A stretch of DNA of 10,520 nucleotides from an uncultured Collinsella sp. GTDB taxonomy: Bacteria > Actinomycetota > Coriobacteriia > Coriobacteriales > Coriobacteriaceae. The notes under the pieces are model-generated. The model was not told the DNA's origin. It saw only the letters and a list, made by a program, of their open reading frames with translations, and made no database searches. Where the stretch lies: positions 1-10,520 of the forward strand of contig UROJ01000030.1 of NCBI GenBank assembly GCA_900549335.1. The letters run 5' to 3'. Of this stretch, positions 1-5,649 are shown one piece after another; the first letter of the stretch is position 1, and each line of letters begins with the position of its first letter. The translations under genes and the position numbers were made by a program.

Positions 1-765
1 CGCGATATAGCCGGGCATGACCGTATCGAGCAGCTGCGTCCAGGCCTTCCAGAACTCCTGGGTCTTGGGATGGTCCAAAACAAAATCGGAGACCTTTTTA
101 TCGAGACCGGTCATGGTGCGCATCTCGGGATCGTAGAACGGATTGGGCAGGAAGCGAACGTCGATCATAATGTCCGCCTCGACGGGCATGCCGTGCTTAA
201 AGCCAAACGAGAACACGTGAACGTCCATGAGCTGCTGGTCGGACAGCTCGGAGAACGCCATGCGCAATTTGTTGCGCAGGGCAGAGGTGCGCAGACGGCT
301 CGTGTCGATGATCATATCGGCTCGATCGCGCACGCCCTGCAGCTGCAGGCGCTCGCGCTGAATCGCATCGGCCGTAGTCTCCCCCGGCTTGGCAATGGGG
401 TGGCGGCGGCGGTTTTCGCTATAACGACGGATCAGCACCTCGTCAGAGGCCTCGAGAAACACGATGTCACAGCTCATCTCGCGCTCCTCGAGCGCGGCAA
501 CGGCATCGAGCAGCTCATCGAACAAGCCCTGGCTGCGCAGGTCGCAGGTGACGGCAAGATGCCTGCCCACGCCCGTATTGATGCCGACGAGCTCGGCAAG
601 CTGGGCGATCAGACGCGGAGGCAAGTTGTCGATGCAAAAATAGCCCATGTCCTCGAACACATGCATGGCCTGCGTTCGGCCCGATCCGGACATTCCGGTG
701 ATGATGACGATATCGGGGATGCGCTCCGAGCGCTCCGCCGCATCCATGGCATCTCCCTTTTGCAT
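1..765 (-). CDS. rapZ: RapZ/YvcJ-family P-loop nucleotide-binding protein (C-terminus cut by window edge)
   Basis: RapZ-family proteins are cytoplasmic P-loop proteins. In E. coli RapZ is an RNA-binding adaptor controlling GlmZ turnover and so amino-sugar synthesis; in Gram-positives (YvcJ) the gene usually sits with yvcK and whiA and its role is less clear. The visible 255 residues show a Walker A-like GMSGSGRT at 24-31, the family block FEDMGYFCIDNLPP at 37-50, RRRHPIAKPGET at 119-130, and the conserved C-terminal-domain stretch FGFKHGMPVEADIM at 187-200. The family is about 285-300 residues, so roughly 30-45 are missing, including the usual GxHRSV motif. The ATG at 765 is chosen because AGGAGG lies 5 nt upstream and an in-frame TAG (775-777) precedes it; an internal ATG at 747 lacks such a site. 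The P-loop Lys is Arg, a variant I recall from other actinobacterial homologues. Family assignment is firm; the cellular role here is unknown. Confidence 0.93.
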   Translation of the reverse strand, partial: MQKGDAMDAAERSERIPDIVIITGMSGSGRTQAMHVFEDMGYFCIDNLPPRLIAQLAELVGINTGVGRHLAVTCDLRSQGLFDELLDAVAALEEREMSCDIVFLEASDEVLIRRYSENRRRHPIAKPGETTADAIQRERLQLQGVRDRADMIIDTSRLRTSALRNKLRMAFSELSDQQLMDVHVFSFGFKHGMPVEADIMIDVRFLPNPFYDPEMRTMTGLDKKVSDFVLDHPKTQEFWKAWTQLLDTVMPGYIA

Positions 766-770
766 GTGTG

Positions 771-776
771 CCTCCT
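771..776 (-). promoter_or_regulatory. Ribosome binding site of rapZ
   Basis: A full AGGAGG lies 5 nt before the ATG at 765 and fixes the start. It begins directly after the T-run of the upstream hairpin, so terminator and ribosome site are contiguous. Confidence 0.85.
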
Positions 777-812
777 AAAACAAGCGCGGGACCCGGCCAG
801 CGGATCCCGCGC
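777..812 (-). terminator. Intrinsic terminator after nanE
   Basis: Read on the minus strand, an 8-bp perfect stem (GCGCGGGA at 784-791 against TCCCGCGC at 805-812, 13-nt loop) is followed by TTGTTTT (783-777). It lies 52 nt past the nanE stop and ends the nan cluster. No T-run follows in the plus direction, so it serves minus-strand transcription. Because the rapZ ribosome site follows at once, it could also act inside a rapZ leader. Confidence 0.75.
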
Positions 813-830
813 GATCAATTGCCTTTACTG

Positions 831-836
831 AGTATA
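831..836 (-). promoter_or_regulatory. Possible -10 box for rapZ (weak)
   Basis: TATACT on the minus strand matches TATAAT at five of six positions. It lies between the nanE stop and the terminator hairpin, the only non-coding space available for a rapZ promoter on this side. No convincing -35 lies 16-18 nt upstream. If real, the transcript would begin near 823-825 and carry the hairpin at 784-812 in its 5' leader. This is tentative. Confidence 0.25.
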
Positions 837-863
837 CCGCCCCAAGCGGATACGAGGCCTGTC

Positions 864-1550
864 TTACGCCTCAAGCGCAGCCTTGAACCAACTTGTAATA
901 CTCGTGGGGTGCGTGATGGCGGTGCCGACGACAACGGCCCAGGCGCCCGCATCGATCGCGGCGCGGGCCTCCTCGGGCGTGTGCACGCGGCCCTCGCAGA
1001 TGATGGGAAGACCGGGGAATTCCTCGGTCGCCTGACGCAGAAGCGGCAGATCGGGGCCATCGGCCATGGTGCAGTCGATAGCGGCAACGCCATGAGAAAG
1101 CGTGGTGGACACCAGGTCGAAGCCCATGTCGACAGCACGACGAATATCCTCGATGGTGGCACAGTCGGCCATCAGGAGCACGCCCTCCTCGTGCAGCGGA
1201 CGGAAGGTGTCCTCGACGGTCTTGCCATCGGGACGCGGGCGATCAGTGGCGTCAATCGCCACGATATCGGCACCCGCAGCAACGCAGGCGCGAGCGTGAC
1301 GCAGCGTCGGCGTGATGTAAACGCCCTCGTGCCCATCCTTCCACAAGCCGATGACGGGGACCTCGCAGCGGCCCTTAATGGCGGCGATGTCGGCAAGGCC
1401 CTGGCAGCGAATGGCGGCGGCGCCGCCGAGCTCGCAAGCGCGAGACATTTGAGCCATGGTCTCGGGCGTGCGAAGCGGCTCGCCCATATACGCCTGAACG
1501 CTCACGACGAGCTTGCCCTTCAGGGATTGAATCAAAGGATCGACGGTCAT
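864..1550 (-). CDS. nanE: N-acetylmannosamine-6-phosphate 2-epimerase NanE
   Basis: NanE converts ManNAc-6-P to GlcNAc-6-P, the step that passes sialic-acid carbon to the GlcNAc route; it is a cytoplasmic TIM-barrel enzyme. The 228-residue length is normal for the family. Visible motifs are IRCQG at 47-51, GLWKDG at 68-73 with the likely catalytic Lys71, IDATDRPRPDG at 99-109, LMADCATIED at 126-135, ICEGRVHTPEEA at 184-195 with the likely catalytic Glu186, and VVVGTAITHPTSIT at 206-219 for phosphate binding. The catalytic roles come from knowledge of Clostridium perfringens NanE. The ATG at 1550 has a moderate AAAGG site about 10 nt upstream. It follows the ROK kinase gene by 70 bp containing a strong hairpin, and is the last gene before the terminator at 777-812. 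This is the most secure anchor for reading the locus as sialic-acid catabolism. Confidence 0.95.
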   Translation of the reverse strand: MTVDPLIQSLKGKLVVSVQAYMGEPLRTPETMAQMSRACELGGAAAIRCQGLADIAAIKGRCEVPVIGLWKDGHEGVYITPTLRHARACVAAGADIVAIDATDRPRPDGKTVEDTFRPLHEEGVLLMADCATIEDIRRAVDMGFDLVSTTLSHGVAAIDCTMADGPDLPLLRQATEEFPGLPIICEGRVHTPEEARAAIDAGAWAVVVGTAITHPTSITSWFKAALEA

Positions 1551-1573
1551 AAGACTGTAACCTTTCTCAGAAC

Positions 1574-1604
1574 AGCCTCCCGAGGCGTGTTGTCTCGGGA
1601 GGCT
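1574..1604 (-). other. Strong hairpin between nanK and nanE, no T-run
   Basis: AGCCTCCCGAG (1574-1584) and CTCGGGAGGCT (1594-1604) form a perfect 11-bp stem with a 9-nt loop. On the minus strand only GTTCTG follows, so it is not a classical terminator. It lies between the nanK stop (1621) and the nanE ribosome site. A leaky attenuator, an mRNA-stabilising 3' structure or an RNase processing point are possible; the sequence does not decide among them. Confidence 0.7.
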
Positions 1605-1620
1605 CCTACAGAAGATACGT

Positions 1621-2586
1621 TTACTTCAACGAGGCAAGAAGATGCTCAGCAGCACCGATGAGCGGAGCATCGCCCTCCAGAGAACCGATGAGGATCGGCG
1701 TGTCCTGAAGCGGATCGAGCGCCTGGCTGGCGTAGCCCTCGTGCACCGAATCCTTCCACGTCTGTGAACGCCAATCGGGACCTTGGTGAATCACGCCACC
1801 CGAAAGCACGATGACCTCGGGGTCCAGGATGTTAGCGAGCGAGCCCAAGCTGGCGCCCAGCGCAAAGCCGGCGTCATGGATGACCTCGGTCGCCTTTGCG
1901 TCGCCCGCGCGGCACAGGTCGTTCACATCGCGACCGACCGAAGGACGGCTGGGGTCGACGCGGCCAAAACGCTCATCGTACATACGACCAATGGAAGTGC
2001 CCGAAGCAACCGACTCAAGATGACCGGAACGCCCGCAGGCGCAGGGAATGCCGGCGGCAGCCGAGCACTCGATGTGGCCCATATGGCCGGCAGCACCATG
2101 GAAGCCCTGCATCACGCGGCCGTTCTCGACATATGCGCCGCCGATGCCCGTGCCGATGCCCAGGCACAAGACGGAGAACTTGCCCTTGCCGACGCCCCAG
2201 TGGGCCTCGCCCAGAGCATGAGCCTGCACGTCGCCTACAACGGCAACGGGAAGACCGAGGTCCTCGCGCAGACGCGGCCCCAACTGAACGCCGGACCAGC
2301 CGGGCATGATCTCGTTGGCGTAGGCGATGGCGCCCGTCTTGGGATCGACGACGCCGGCGGCACCAATGCCGACGCCAAGGACCTCGACATCGGGATTCGC
2401 CTCGAGAGCAGCCTTGATGGACGCTTCGATACGCTGGAAGACGGCCTCGCCGCCCTCTTGAGCCTCGGTGGGAACCTCGGCCTCAAAAACGGGATGGGGC
2501 ACACTGCCGTCAGCCGGGTACTCCATGATGGCAGTCGCGATCTTAGTTCCGCCGATATCGACAGAGCAGACGTACTTGTTCTCCAT
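1621..2586 (-). CDS. nanK: ROK-family sugar kinase, probable N-acetylmannosamine kinase NanK
   Basis: ROK kinases phosphorylate hexoses with ATP in the cytoplasm. Between an aldolase and NanE, the expected reaction is ManNAc to ManNAc-6-P. In 321 residues, the usual ROK size, one sees the ATP-binding DIGGTK at 10-15, GVGIGAAGVVDP at 71-82, GDVQAHALGEAHWG at 118-131 with the likely catalytic Asp119, LGIGTGIGG at 142-150, and the ROK zinc region GAAGHMGH (164-171) plus CACGRSGHLE (182-191). Two positions differ from the common consensus: His168 stands where many ROK proteins have Glu in GExGH, as I recall also for E. coli NanK, and His189 replaces the third zinc Cys of CxCGxxGC. The ATG at 2586 is preferred over one nine codons upstream because AAGGAG lies 6 nt before it. 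Family is certain; ManNAc specificity is inferred from context, and a glucokinase-like role is the alternative. Confidence 0.85.
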   Translation of the reverse strand: MENKYVCSVDIGGTKIATAIMEYPADGSVPHPVFEAEVPTEAQEGGEAVFQRIEASIKAALEANPDVEVLGVGIGAAGVVDPKTGAIAYANEIMPGWSGVQLGPRLREDLGLPVAVVGDVQAHALGEAHWGVGKGKFSVLCLGIGTGIGGAYVENGRVMQGFHGAAGHMGHIECSAAAGIPCACGRSGHLESVASGTSIGRMYDERFGRVDPSRPSVGRDVNDLCRAGDAKATEVIHDAGFALGASLGSLANILDPEVIVLSGGVIHQGPDWRSQTWKDSVHEGYASQALDPLQDTPILIGSLEGDAPLIGAAEHLLASLK

Positions 2587-2592
2587 GTCGCT

Positions 2593-2598
2593 CTCCTT
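2593..2598 (-). promoter_or_regulatory. Ribosome binding site of nanK
   Basis: AAGGAG lies 6 nt before the ATG at 2586. It selects this start over the in-frame ATG at 2613. The 68 nt from 2587 to 2654 hold this site and no convincing promoter that I can see. Confidence 0.8.
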
Positions 2599-2654
2599 CG
2601 GAGATAAAAACAACTACAGGAAATGCGCCGTCAGGCTAGCCGTCACAGCGCAGT

Positions 2655-2760
2655 AAAGGTTTTCCAGGTGCCCAAGATCGCCGAGAAACCGTGTGGCCAT
2701 TGACCTAACGGGTCATGGCCACACGGTTGAACGGCGAGGTCGGGTGCCTGGGAAAGCTTT
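2655..2760 (-). repeat. 106-nt imperfect palindrome between nanA and nanK
   Basis: Left arm 2655-2699 and right arm 2716-2760 are imperfect reverse complements: 35 of 45 positions match by eye without gaps. The inner 13 bp (AACCGTGTGGCCA at 2687-2699, TGGCCACACGGTT at 2716-2728) are perfect. The core continues as TGACC (2701-2705) and GGTCA (2711-2715) around a 5-nt loop, with one bulged T at 2700. The right arm ends in the nanA stop codon (2759-2761). On the minus strand the inner stem is followed by TTTCTC and the whole structure by ACTGCG, so T-runs are poor. It may be a terminator or attenuator, an mRNA-stabilising structure, or a small palindromic repeat element. Confidence 0.85.
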
Positions 2761-3679
2761 ACAGGAGACCGTTGTCCTGGAGGACCTTCTTAATAGCCTC
2801 GACGTTCTCGCCGGTCATGGCCTTCACCGGGCGCGGCATGGTCGGGCTGTCGAAGATACCCATGAGGTTCATAGCGGTCTTGAAGGCGCCGACGCCACCG
2901 GCATAGCCCTGGACGCCCGAGGTGACATCCCAGATGTGCGAAATCTCATTGAGGCGGTCCTGCTCGGCCTTGACGGTAGCCCAGTCACCAGCCTGAGCGG
3001 CCTTCCACTGACGTACGTAGCCCTCGGGCTCAACGTTGGCGAGACCCGGGACGGAACCGTCGGCGCCACCGAGGTAGGCGCCGTCGACAACAACCTCGTG
3101 ACCGGTGAGAATGCTCATCGGATGGCCGTTCTTCTCGTTCTCCTGAACGAGGTAGCGGAACGAGATGTCATCACCCGAGGAATCCTTGACGCCGGCCAGA
3201 ACGCCCTCGGCACCGAGCTTGGCAAGGAGCTTCCAAGGGAGCTTGGTGTGAACACACACGGGAATGTCGTAGGCGAAGATGGGCAGGTCGAGTTCCTCAT
3301 GCAGGATGCGGAAGTGCTCCTCGACCTCGGTCATGCCCTGCAGGGCATAGAACGGGCAGGTGGCGACAAGCGCATCGGCGCCCAGCTCCTGAGCGACCTT
3401 ACCGTGCTCGATCATGCGCTCGGTCTCGGTGTCGATGATGCCGACCAGAACGGGAACGCGGTGGTCGACGATACGGACGGCCTCGGCGATGATCTGACGG
3501 CGACGCTCGTCGGTGGAGAAGACGACCTCGCCCGAGGAGCCCAAGAAGAACAAGCCATCGACGCCGGCATCGATCATGCGGTTGATGCTGCGCTCAAAGG
3601 AGGCAACATCGAGCTGGTGGTCTTCGGTATCGGGAACAACGACGGGAGGGATAACGCCGGTGAATTTCTGAGTTGCCAC
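2759..3679 (-). CDS. nanA: DHDPS/NAL-family aldolase, probable N-acetylneuraminate lyase
   Basis: This TIM-barrel class I aldolase uses a Schiff-base lysine and pyruvate. Next to nanK and nanE it most likely splits N-acetylneuraminate into ManNAc and pyruvate. In 306 residues, the normal length, are the carboxylate-binding GSSGE at 47-51, Tyr137 in FAYDIP, the Schiff-base Lys165 in GVKDSSGD, and GGADGSVPGLANV at 204-216. The region that in E. coli NanA holds GYDE, which contacts the sugar tail, reads GHEV at 193-196, so this is not a classical NanA and resembles divergent DHDPS-family members. The start is GTG at 3679, with AAGGAG 6 nt upstream; the frame runs on upstream to 3763 but overlaps the esterase end with no ribosome site. 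A 68-nt gap separates it from the esterase gene. The aldolase family is certain and the substrate is inferred; a different 2-keto-3-deoxy acid is possible. Confidence 0.85.
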   Translation of the reverse strand: MATQKFTGVIPPVVVPDTEDHQLDVASFERSINRMIDAGVDGLFFLGSSGEVVFSTDERRRQIIAEAVRIVDHRVPVLVGIIDTETERMIEHGKVAQELGADALVATCPFYALQGMTEVEEHFRILHEELDLPIFAYDIPVCVHTKLPWKLLAKLGAEGVLAGVKDSSGDDISFRYLVQENEKNGHPMSILTGHEVVVDGAYLGGADGSVPGLANVEPEGYVRQWKAAQAGDWATVKAEQDRLNEISHIWDVTSGVQGYAGGVGAFKTAMNLMGIFDSPTMPRPVKAMTGENVEAIKKVLQDNGLL

Positions 3680-3685
3680 AAGAAT

Positions 3686-3691
3686 CTCCTT
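3686..3691 (-). promoter_or_regulatory. Ribosome binding site selecting a GTG start of nanA
   Basis: AAGGAG, 6 nt before GTG at 3679, fixes the start just ahead of the conserved N-terminus (ATQKFTGVIPP). It rules out the longer frame beginning at 3763. Confidence 0.8.
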
Positions 3692-3747
3692 AGTTGTCTG
3701 GCGGGCAGCCCTATGCCGCCCACTCTTGTTGGCAGTGTCCAGGCCGT

Positions 3748-4599
3748 CTAGGCCAAAGAACACGGGTAGAACGTTTGGTTAAAGAAGTCGACGACTTCGT
3801 TTTCGAACGCATTGATGCGCTCGTGAGCGTATTTGGCATAGATGATATGCCTCCGGTCACACTCAAGACCGTTGAATACAGCAAACTGGCCCTTGGGGTC
3901 GCTCGCGGCATCCATGAGCGATGTGCCCATGAGCACCGATCCGCGCACCCGAGACGACAGCGTCTTAAGGCCACCGGGAATTGGATTGGCAACCGCCGTG
4001 CAGGCAAGGCCACACTTATCCAAGGCGGAGACCGCCAAAGCGACACCGCCACCAAGGCCCTCGCCCCATGCAAAGATGCGGTCGGGGTCCATGCCATCAA
4101 GATTGCGCGCCACCTTCGCCAGCGCGCAACCCCAACGGACGCGCTCGACAAAAGCGGGCGAAGAAATCCCCCGCTGCAGGTCGTCCGCACCAGCAACATC
4201 GTCATCCAGCGCGAGGACGGCATACCCCATGGCGGCAAATCTCGTCATGTGATGCCAGCCGCGCACAGGCCGATCGATGTCGTGGAACATCAGGCACAGC
4301 GGCACGCGCTCAGATACTCGGGCACGACCGACAGGCTCGATCAAACGAGCGTGAATCGTATCGTCACCGAGCTCAAAGGAGACCTCCGAGTAACGGGCGC
4401 AGGGGTTAACAAAGTCAATCGCCGTAATGGCCAGGCCTTGAATCTCAAGATTCGAAGCGCATGTCTCTAAATCAGAAACATCTGCTTGGACATCACCGCG
4501 CCAGTCCCGATATTCTGCGAGCCTTGACGAAACCGTTCCAGGAATTCCCACAAGCCCGGGGACAATCAGCTCGTCAACATTGCTCTCGCACTTAGACAT
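3748..4599 (-). CDS. AXE1-like alpha/beta-hydrolase lacking the catalytic serine (probable pseudoenzyme)
   Basis: This 283-residue protein is a divergent, shorter relative of the esterase encoded just upstream and of the acetyl xylan esterase (AXE1) family. Shared landmarks align by eye: RVPLCLMFHDIDRP (98-111) with PVPLVLQFHGYPG of the neighbour; IFAWGEGLGGGVALA (175-189) with its nucleophile elbow GASQGGG; GTSLMDAASDPKGQFAVFN (225-243); and the His loop KYAHE (256-260). The catalytic Ser is Gly181 (codon GGC at 4059-4057) and the oxyanion-hole HGYPG is lost, while the acid Asp230 and His259 remain. Two stretches are shorter than in the neighbour: after the oxyanion loop, and the segment between the nucleophile elbow and the Asp. 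There is no stop or frameshift. The start overlaps the upstream esterase gene by 8 nt, behind GGAGG, suggesting translational coupling. A binding, regulatory or esterase-partner role is conceivable; none can be assigned. Confidence 0.75.
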   Translation of the reverse strand: MSKCESNVDELIVPGLVGIPGTVSSRLAEYRDWRGDVQADVSDLETCASNLEIQGLAITAIDFVNPCARYSEVSFELGDDTIHARLIEPVGRARVSERVPLCLMFHDIDRPVRGWHHMTRFAAMGYAVLALDDDVAGADDLQRGISSPAFVERVRWGCALAKVARNLDGMDPDRIFAWGEGLGGGVALAVSALDKCGLACTAVANPIPGGLKTLSSRVRGSVLMGTSLMDAASDPKGQFAVFNGLECDRRHIIYAKYAHERINAFENEVVDFFNQTFYPCSLA

Positions 4600-5569
4600 G
4601 AGCCTCCCCTCCCTTGCAGAAAAACGGAATGATCAAATCGTCAAAATCCTGAATCTCCTCGTGGCCAAAGCCTTCAAAGAACTCATGACGCTTTTCGCAG
4701 GTCAGGTTGTTATAGACCGCAAACTGCGTCGCTGGCGGACAGACGATATCGGCTGTGCCGGTGCCAAACAGCACGGGGCATTTGACCATAGGGGCAAAAT
4801 TCTTGGAATCGAAGTACGCCAGTTTGGCATAGGCTTCGTCAATACGAGTCGAGTCCTCGTCAAACCAGCGAGACCAATAGCGCAGGCCCTCGTAGGCAAT
4901 GTCATCGGCATCCAAATCCCAGACCAGGCGAAAATCTGACAGGAAGGGATAGAGGATGGCGGCGCGATTGATAAGCTCGCTGTTAAGTGCACAGGTCGCA
5001 ATGCCCAAACCGCCGCCCTGAGACGCGCCGTTCACAAACACACGGGCAAAATCGATGCCCTCGAGCTCGCGAACGATGCGGCACAGGATGCGAATATCTT
5101 GGTGCAAGCGGACATAGTAGAGGTTGGCCGGGTCGCCGTCGATACCGGCGACGATATGGCCCGCGACCGTTGTGCCCTCAAATCCACCAATGTCCTCGGA
5201 GGGACCTCCTTGGCCGGGGCAGTCGAGGGCGATGAGTGCCATGCCCATGCCCGCAAACGACGCCTGCTCAAACCAGCTGCGGCTTGCACCCGGATACCCA
5301 TGGAACTGAAGCACCAATGGCACGGGCTCGTCCGAGACGGGCTTAAGGTACTTGGCATGCAGGCGAGCGCCACACATGCCGGTATACCAGAGGTCGAAAA
5401 GCTGGCAGGTCGCGGCATCGTTGACCGATGCCGTCTCGATCGCATAGTCAAGCCCAACGGCGTCGGCCTCGGCCATGCGATCCTTCCAAAAGAGATCGAA
5501 ATCTGATGGACGGGGCATGGCGCCTCGATATTCACCAAATTGATGTTGTAGCTCCTGAGCACTTGGCAT
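4592..5569 (-). CDS. AXE1-family acetylesterase (CE7-like), possible sialate O-acetylesterase
   Basis: AXE1 (carbohydrate esterase family 7) proteins are cytoplasmic alpha/beta-hydrolases that remove acetyl groups from sugars. The 325 residues match the family length. Visible are the oxyanion loop HGYPG at 90-94, CPGQGGPS at 117-124, the nucleophile Ser183 in GASQGGG (181-187), the acid Asp274 in GTADIVCPP, and His303 in GFGHEE; triad spacing agrees with characterised CE7 enzymes. There is no signal peptide or membrane segment, so it acts on imported substrate. Within a sialic-acid operon the likely job is to deacetylate O-acetylated sialic acids before the lyase; this is inference, and acetylated oligosaccharides are an alternative. 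The ATG at 5569 is preferred; a TTG at 5584 directly abuts AAAGG and is poorly placed. The ribosome site is weak, with GGTTGGG about 10 nt upstream. An 80-nt gap with a hairpin separates it from the ATPase gene. Confidence 0.88.
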   Translation of the reverse strand: MPSAQELQHQFGEYRGAMPRPSDFDLFWKDRMAEADAVGLDYAIETASVNDAATCQLFDLWYTGMCGARLHAKYLKPVSDEPVPLVLQFHGYPGASRSWFEQASFAGMGMALIALDCPGQGGPSEDIGGFEGTTVAGHIVAGIDGDPANLYYVRLHQDIRILCRIVRELEGIDFARVFVNGASQGGGLGIATCALNSELINRAAILYPFLSDFRLVWDLDADDIAYEGLRYWSRWFDEDSTRIDEAYAKLAYFDSKNFAPMVKCPVLFGTGTADIVCPPATQFAVYNNLTCEKRHEFFEGFGHEEIQDFDDLIIPFFCKGGEAHV

Positions 5570-5605
5570 GGCTCGTGAACCCAACCTTTCGAAATCGCAA
5601 CGGAG

Positions 5606-5633
5606 GTGCGCCCGGCAAGGGAACCGGGCGCAC
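5606..5633 (-). other. Hairpin between transporter and esterase genes
   Basis: GTGCGCCCGG (5606-5615) and CCGGGCGCAC (5624-5633) make a perfect 10-bp GC-rich stem with an 8-nt loop. On the minus strand CTCCGTTGCG follows, so there is no T-run. It is 16 nt past the ATPase stop. It may be a partial terminator or a processing or stability element that sets transporter and enzyme mRNA at different levels. Confidence 0.7.
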
Positions 5634-5649
5634 GGGAGGGAAAGCGAGG

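Noticed and set aside
70..831. A 253-codon plus-strand open frame opposite rapZ.
   Set aside because: The minus strand gives a full RapZ-family match with a strong ribosome site; the plus frame has no recognisable motif.
768..1661. A 297-codon plus-strand open frame opposite nanE.
   Set aside because: It is antisense to a clear NanE and runs through two hairpins; no domain is visible.
3700..3720. A weak stem with a bulge (GGCGG-G-CA / TGCCGCC) between the inactive esterase and the aldolase.
   Set aside because: Only 7 bp with a bulged G and no T-run; in GC-rich DNA this is easily chance.
2693..3751. A 352-codon plus-strand open frame opposite the aldolase gene.
   Set aside because: It is a shadow frame of a conserved aldolase, with low-complexity Gly/Asp/Val-rich translation and no motif.
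3680..3763. An N-terminal extension of the aldolase frame to 3763.
   Set aside because: It would overlap the upstream esterase, has no ribosome site, and its residues are not aldolase-like; the GTG at 3679 has an ideal ribosome site.
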